Below, piece after piece: positions 61,035 through 64,000 of a stretch of DNA of 64,000 nucleotides. Numbering within the stretch: position 1 is the stretch's first letter; each line of letters starts with the position of its first letter. Location: positions 186,001 to 250,000 of the forward strand of contig NZ_OUNR01000016.1 of NCBI RefSeq assembly GCF_900403705.1. Direction: 5' to 3'. Made by a program: the position numbers and the translations under genes. Below the pieces are notes generated by a model. The model worked only from the letters and a program-made list of their open reading frames with translations, was not told the DNA's origin and did not search any database. The stretch is from Nitrospira lenta. Lineage in GTDB: Bacteria; Nitrospirota; Nitrospiria; Nitrospirales; Nitrospiraceae.

Positions 61035-61435
61035 CGCGACTCCATAATTGCATCACGCTGCAAAGACTCGAGAATAACTGCGTCAGCAGGTGGAAAGGTG
61101 AACTGATTGAACTCCTCCGGCAACACCCAACGAAGCTCCGCACAATCCAATGCCTCAGCTTCGCCGCTTTCAATCACACAACGAAAGAAATGTAGCTCCA
61201 CGATCTTCTCCGGATACTCATGCCGCACAATCCGATAGGGCAGCGGAATACCGACCACCACGTTTAACTCTTCGCGCAGTTCTCGCCGAAGACAGTCTTC
61301 CAACGATTCTCCGCCTTCACGCTTTCCCCCGGGGAATTCCCAATAGCCGGCGAGATGCACACCGGCCTTCCTCCGGGCAATCAGATACCGCCCATCGCGC
61401 TGAATCAAACCGGCGGCCACCTCGATGACGGTCAT
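61031..61435 (-). CDS. mutT: Nudix hydrolase, MutT-like
   Basis: A 134-aa Nudix protein with a complete Nudix box GGKREGGESLEDCLRRELRE followed by EL (G-x5-E-x7-RE-x2-E pattern). The N-terminus (VAAGLIQRDGRYLIARRKAG, later LAGYWEFPGGK) is that of 8-oxo-dGTP/CTP diphosphatases. It removes oxidised nucleotides from the pool. It starts 6 bp after mutY ends and overlaps the exonuclease gene, so all three are likely one operon. The substrate is inferred from context. Confidence 0.9.
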   Translation of the reverse strand: MTVIEVAAGLIQRDGRYLIARRKAGVHLAGYWEFPGGKREGGESLEDCLRRELREELNVVVGIPLPYRIVRHEYPEKIVELHFFRCVIESGEAEALDCAELRWVLPEEFNQFTFPPADAVILESLQRDAIMESR

Positions 61436-61441
61436 ATCCGT

Positions 61442-62164
61442 CTATTTCCTGTTAGACGCGGCATCGAACGGATACGTCTTGCAGATCGACTTCATCGGAC
61501 ACAGCAAGCAATAGGGATCGCGCGCGGTGCAGACCATCGCGCCGAAATCCATAATGGCTTGATTGAAATCATAGCCCTTGCCTCTCGGAATCAAGGCCTC
61601 GGACAACTCCCACAGCTGCGCCTTTTGCGCTTTGGGGTCGCCTTCGGCGATAAACACGCGATGCAATACCCGGATCACGTTCGTATCGAGAATGGGGGCG
61701 TCTTCGTTGAACGCGAAGGAACGAATCGCCCCGGCCGTATAGCGCCCAATCCCTTTAAAGGACAGCAGCTCTTCCGCATCATTGGGTAACTGCCCGCCGT
61801 ATCGCTCCACCGTTTCACACGCGATGCTGTGGAGCCGCTCCGGCCGGATGTTATAGCCCAACGGATACCAGGTCTTCTTCACATCGGCGACCGGCGCCTC
61901 CGCCAGATGCTCGAAACTCGGATAACGATCAAGAAACTCATGGTACTTGGGAATCACCCGATCGACCTGCGTCTGCTGCAACATCACCTCTGAAACAAGA
62001 ATGTGGTACGGATCGGACGTCTTACGCCAAGGCAAATCACGTCCATGCTCGCCGTACCACTTGAGTAAACGCTGCTGAAACCGGCGTTTCTGTGACGGTG
62101 TGAGTGCGGGACTCTGAGCCTTTGACCGGGTCTTTCTTCGAGGGGATTTGGATGAGGAGGGCAT
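61442..62164 (-). CDS. mutY: A/G-specific adenine glycosylase, short form
   Basis: A 240-aa HhH-GPD DNA glycosylase that should remove adenine mispaired with 8-oxoguanine. The catalytic Glu region is ILVSEVMLQQTQVDRVIP, the HhH is LLSFKGIGRYTAGAIRSFAF, the catalytic Asp is in PILDTNVIRVLHRVF, and the 4Fe-4S loop is CTARDPYCLLCPMKSIC. It lacks the ~120-aa C-terminal NUDIX-like domain of standard MutY that recognises 8-oxoG. The ATG at 62164 (MPSSSKSP, Lys/Ser-rich tail) is preferred over 62209. It heads the mutY-mutT-exonuclease operon. Confidence 0.9.
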   Translation of the reverse strand: MPSSSKSPRRKTRSKAQSPALTPSQKRRFQQRLLKWYGEHGRDLPWRKTSDPYHILVSEVMLQQTQVDRVIPKYHEFLDRYPSFEHLAEAPVADVKKTWYPLGYNIRPERLHSIACETVERYGGQLPNDAEELLSFKGIGRYTAGAIRSFAFNEDAPILDTNVIRVLHRVFIAEGDPKAQKAQLWELSEALIPRGKGYDFNQAIMDFGAMVCTARDPYCLLCPMKSICKTYPFDAASNRK

Positions 62165-62357
62165 ACTCTTTCCGTGTGAACAATGGCACATTCTAGGGGG
62201 GCCGCTCACTCAAAATCAAACGGCTCACAAAGCGGAAAAATGGTCCGGACGTCAACCGATGCAATCCCCATACGTTCATTGAATCATGCGGGACTATTCA
62301 ACGGTACAAACACGTGGTAGCGTATGTGCAAGTCCATTTAGAACGAGGAGGAACACC

Positions 62358-62852
62358 ATGGCCCCTCAGGCGACTGTGATCGTGCCTGCCCGAGCGCAGC
62401 ACTTCGCGCAATCCATCCTCATCGCAGGAGCCGCTGCGGCAGCCTTACTCCTCGCCGCAGGCATCGCTCGCGCAGAAAGCCAATCCGTGCCCTGGGAATG
62501 CTCGACCTATGATGGTGAGGCACAGACTCGCTGTTTGAACATGTTCATCGAGTTGCAACGGGAAGAGATCGGAAAACTAAAAGGGCAGCTTCAAGCTCAA
62601 CAAGGCGCCGTCGAGCAGCTCAAACAGCAAAGCGATCGGCAGGCAGCCGCCACTGCGGAGATGCAACGGCAAATTGCCGCCCCACCGGCTATTATTCCAG
62701 CAGCCCCCTACAGCGCCTACACCTATGCCTATCCGCCGGCTCTTGGACTCGGTCTCTACCTGGGTCGCCCAGGATTTTACGGATATCCCAACTACTACGG
62801 CCCTCACATCTATTGGGGACCGCGGTACTACCGCCATTGGGGCCGGCGCTGA
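62358..62852 (+). CDS. Exported coiled-coil protein with Tyr/Gly/Pro-rich tail
   Basis: A 164-aa protein with an N-terminal hydrophobic signal (ILIAGAAAAALLLAAGIARA), a short cysteine-containing section (VPWECSTYDGEAQTRCLNMF), a coiled coil (LQREEIGKLKGQLQAQQGAV and onward), and a low-complexity tail rich in Tyr, Gly and Pro (LYLGRPGFYGYPNYYGPHIY). GAGGAGG precedes the ATG. Such tails occur in envelope-associated proteins; no function can be assigned. Confidence 0.72.
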   Translation: MAPQATVIVPARAQHFAQSILIAGAAAAALLLAAGIARAESQSVPWECSTYDGEAQTRCLNMFIELQREEIGKLKGQLQAQQGAVEQLKQQSDRQAAATAEMQRQIAAPPAIIPAAPYSAYTYAYPPALGLGLYLGRPGFYGYPNYYGPHIYWGPRYYRHWGRR

Positions 62853-62873
62853 ACATCAACGCATCGCAGACGG

Positions 62874-63095
62874 CTACGGCTCGTTTTTCGCCGACACGGA
62901 GTACAGCCGCACAAGCACCAGTCCCGCGCCGACGGCAATGAGCAATCCCGCCGCTATCCGTACCTCCATCGAAATCGGAGCGACCAGCAGATGATAGAGC
63001 TGCGGAAGCGCTCCTGGACAGACCACCGCCAACCCCAGCGCCAGCACATGGCGCCCTAAATAGATCGGCTCTCCCGGTTTTCTCTTCATAGCCAT
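62874..63095 (-). CDS. Small membrane protein
   Basis: A 73-aa protein with two hydrophobic segments (HVLALGLAVVCPGALPQLYH and MEVRIAAGLLIAVGAGLVLV) and a basic N-terminus (MAMKRKPGEP). GAGGAATC precedes the ATG. It converges on the preceding exported-protein gene. Unrecognised. Confidence 0.6.
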   Translation of the reverse strand: MAMKRKPGEPIYLGRHVLALGLAVVCPGALPQLYHLLVAPISMEVRIAAGLLIAVGAGLVLVRLYSVSAKNEP

Positions 63096-63197
63096 GATTC
63101 CTCAACCGTGAACGTGAGATGCTCTCGCACAGATGAGCGTTTTCATTGACATTCCACCCCCTGCCACATAGCCTTCATAAAGAATCACACCGGACCA

Positions 63198-63578
63198 GTG
63201 AACAGGAAATCGTTTTCCACGATGCGATCACTTACACCTCAATCTAAGCGTGAACGGGAAAAGGACGAATTACGCCAACAAACCCGCTATCGCGTCGAAT
63301 TCCCGATCACAAGCACCGGCGACTGTATCACCACAGGTACCGTGTACAACCTCGGCCTGGGTGGATGCAAGATCATGAGCGCCGCACGAGTCACCTTGGA
63401 AATAGGCGCCATCCTCAAACTGGAACTCCATCCGCCCAAGCTCGCGCCGATCTCTGTCCATGCGGCCACCGTCCGATGGACCATGGAAGATGATTTCGGC
63501 GTCGACTTTCTCGGCATGCAGGAATCAGATCGAGATCGATTGGCGCAATTGATTGAGCAGCTATCAGAGGAGTCCTGA
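63198..63578 (+). CDS. PilZ-domain protein, first of tandem pair
   Basis: A 126-aa protein with the PilZ arrangement: RQQTRYRVEFPITSTGDC (Arg-rich RxxxR box) and VYNLGLGGCKIMSA (the [D/N]xSxxG-type loop, here NLGLGG), then beta strands ending in FGVDFLGMQ. PilZ domains bind cyclic-di-GMP. The loop's usual serine is replaced, so binding may be weak. The GTG at 63198 or ATG at 63222 could be the start. The second PilZ gene starts 2 bp after this stop. Confidence 0.82.
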   Translation: MNRKSFSTMRSLTPQSKREREKDELRQQTRYRVEFPITSTGDCITTGTVYNLGLGGCKIMSAARVTLEIGAILKLELHPPKLAPISVHAATVRWTMEDDFGVDFLGMQESDRDRLAQLIEQLSEES

Positions 63579-63580
63579 CA

Positions 63581-63907
63581 ATGGTCACCCGGAAGTTTCC
63601 CCGATTCCCGACGTCAATCTCGAGCATCCTCGTCCAGCGGGATCGATTGAAGTATAACGCCGCGCTTCGCGATGTTTCCGTCAAAGGCTGCCGAGTCGAA
63701 AGCGTCATTAGACCGTTTACCGGCATGCAATTAGAAGTCTCCCTGCAACTTCCCGGCGAAGCCTCCCCGATCACGATCACGAATGCCGCCGTGCGCTGGA
63801 CCGGCTCGCATGGCATCGGTATTGAATTCCTTACCATTGCGCCCCCGCAACTCGAACGGCTCACTCAATTGATCACTAAGCTCTCATCCGCCACGCACGC
63901 CGCCTAA
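63581..63907 (+). CDS. PilZ-domain protein, second of tandem pair
   Basis: A 108-aa PilZ protein: RKFPRFPTSISSILVQRD (RxxxR box), LRDVSVKGCRVESV (DxSxxG loop with Asp and Ser retained) and HGIGIEFLTI. It keeps the canonical c-di-GMP loop better than its upstream neighbour. GAGGAG lies before the ATG. The two genes, 2 bp apart, probably arose by duplication and are co-expressed; possible roles are motility, biofilm or envelope control. Beyond 63907 no further gene is supported. Confidence 0.84.
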   Translation: MVTRKFPRFPTSISSILVQRDRLKYNAALRDVSVKGCRVESVIRPFTGMQLEVSLQLPGEASPITITNAAVRWTGSHGIGIEFLTIAPPQLERLTQLITKLSSATHAA

Positions 63908-64000
63908 GCCTTATCCGCTCTCACCACGCAACAGTTGCAATTCTTCCGAGCAAGTCCGTATCCTCACGCATTATGGATTTGCCTCAGCTCACGCCTCAAC

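Overview
The window looks like a chromosomal segment of a Nitrospirota bacterium, most likely the genus Nitrospira. This rests on overall gene content rather than on a marker gene: a GC-rich Gram-negative with Lgt, Lnt, LolC and LolD lipoprotein machinery, a class II (B12-dependent) ribonucleotide reductase, both subunits of DNA topoisomerase VI, a cytochrome P460-type haem protein and a TIGR04073-like exosortase-associated protein. No rRNA, tRNA or CRISPR was seen.

Layout. 1-8.7 kb: the 3' part of lgt converges on a minus-strand run of a thioredoxin-like protein, a 55-aa zinc-ribbon protein, an AddB-like and an AddA-like nuclease/helicase pair, a TPR lipoprotein and a zincin-type metalloprotease. 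8.7-16.9 kb is accessory DNA: a small membrane protein, a kelch-propeller protein, a Crp/Fnr regulator with a palindromic operator and a cytochrome P460, decayed copies of an SF2 helicase tail, an IS1380-like transposase remnant, and the first copy of a block made of a matrixin-type adhesin pseudogene and an FKBP-like lipoprotein. The intact SF2 helicase and topoisomerase VI A/B follow (15.3-20.1 kb), then an AT-rich gap. 21-30.5 kb: small conserved proteins, lnt, prfB with its programmed frameshift, lysS, lolC, lolD and an outer-membrane barrel protein. 30.5-38.4 kb: a GNA1162-like lipoprotein, then a complete minus-strand trp operon (E-G-D-C-F-B-A) headed by a LysM lipoprotein gene. 38.6-43.6 kb: a MoxR-type AAA+ ATPase with an uncharacterised 641-aa partner, then ligA. 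43.6-53.6 kb: CorC/TlyC-like protein, RlpA, an ACT-domain protein, nrdJ with a sigma70-like promoter overlapped by two NrdR boxes, an AmpG-like permease and small proteins. 53.6-55.7 kb: the second adhesin-pseudogene/FKBP block. 56-64 kb: mtaB-miaB, a 27-aa membrane peptide, a coiled-coil lipoprotein, a mutY-mutT-exonuclease operon, small envelope proteins and two tandem PilZ genes.

How it fits together. Lgt, Lnt and LolCD would mature and sort the many lipoproteins encoded here. AddAB, LigA, MutY, MutT, the DEDD exonuclease and NrdJ serve DNA repair and dNTP supply. The accessory part shows repeated duplication and decay: the same helicase tail occurs four times, and the FKBP/adhesin block occurs twice in direct orientation about 41 kb apart. 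The least understood elements are the MoxR + 641-aa pair, the regulator/operator/P460 unit and the FKBP lipoproteins embedded in adhesin wreckage.
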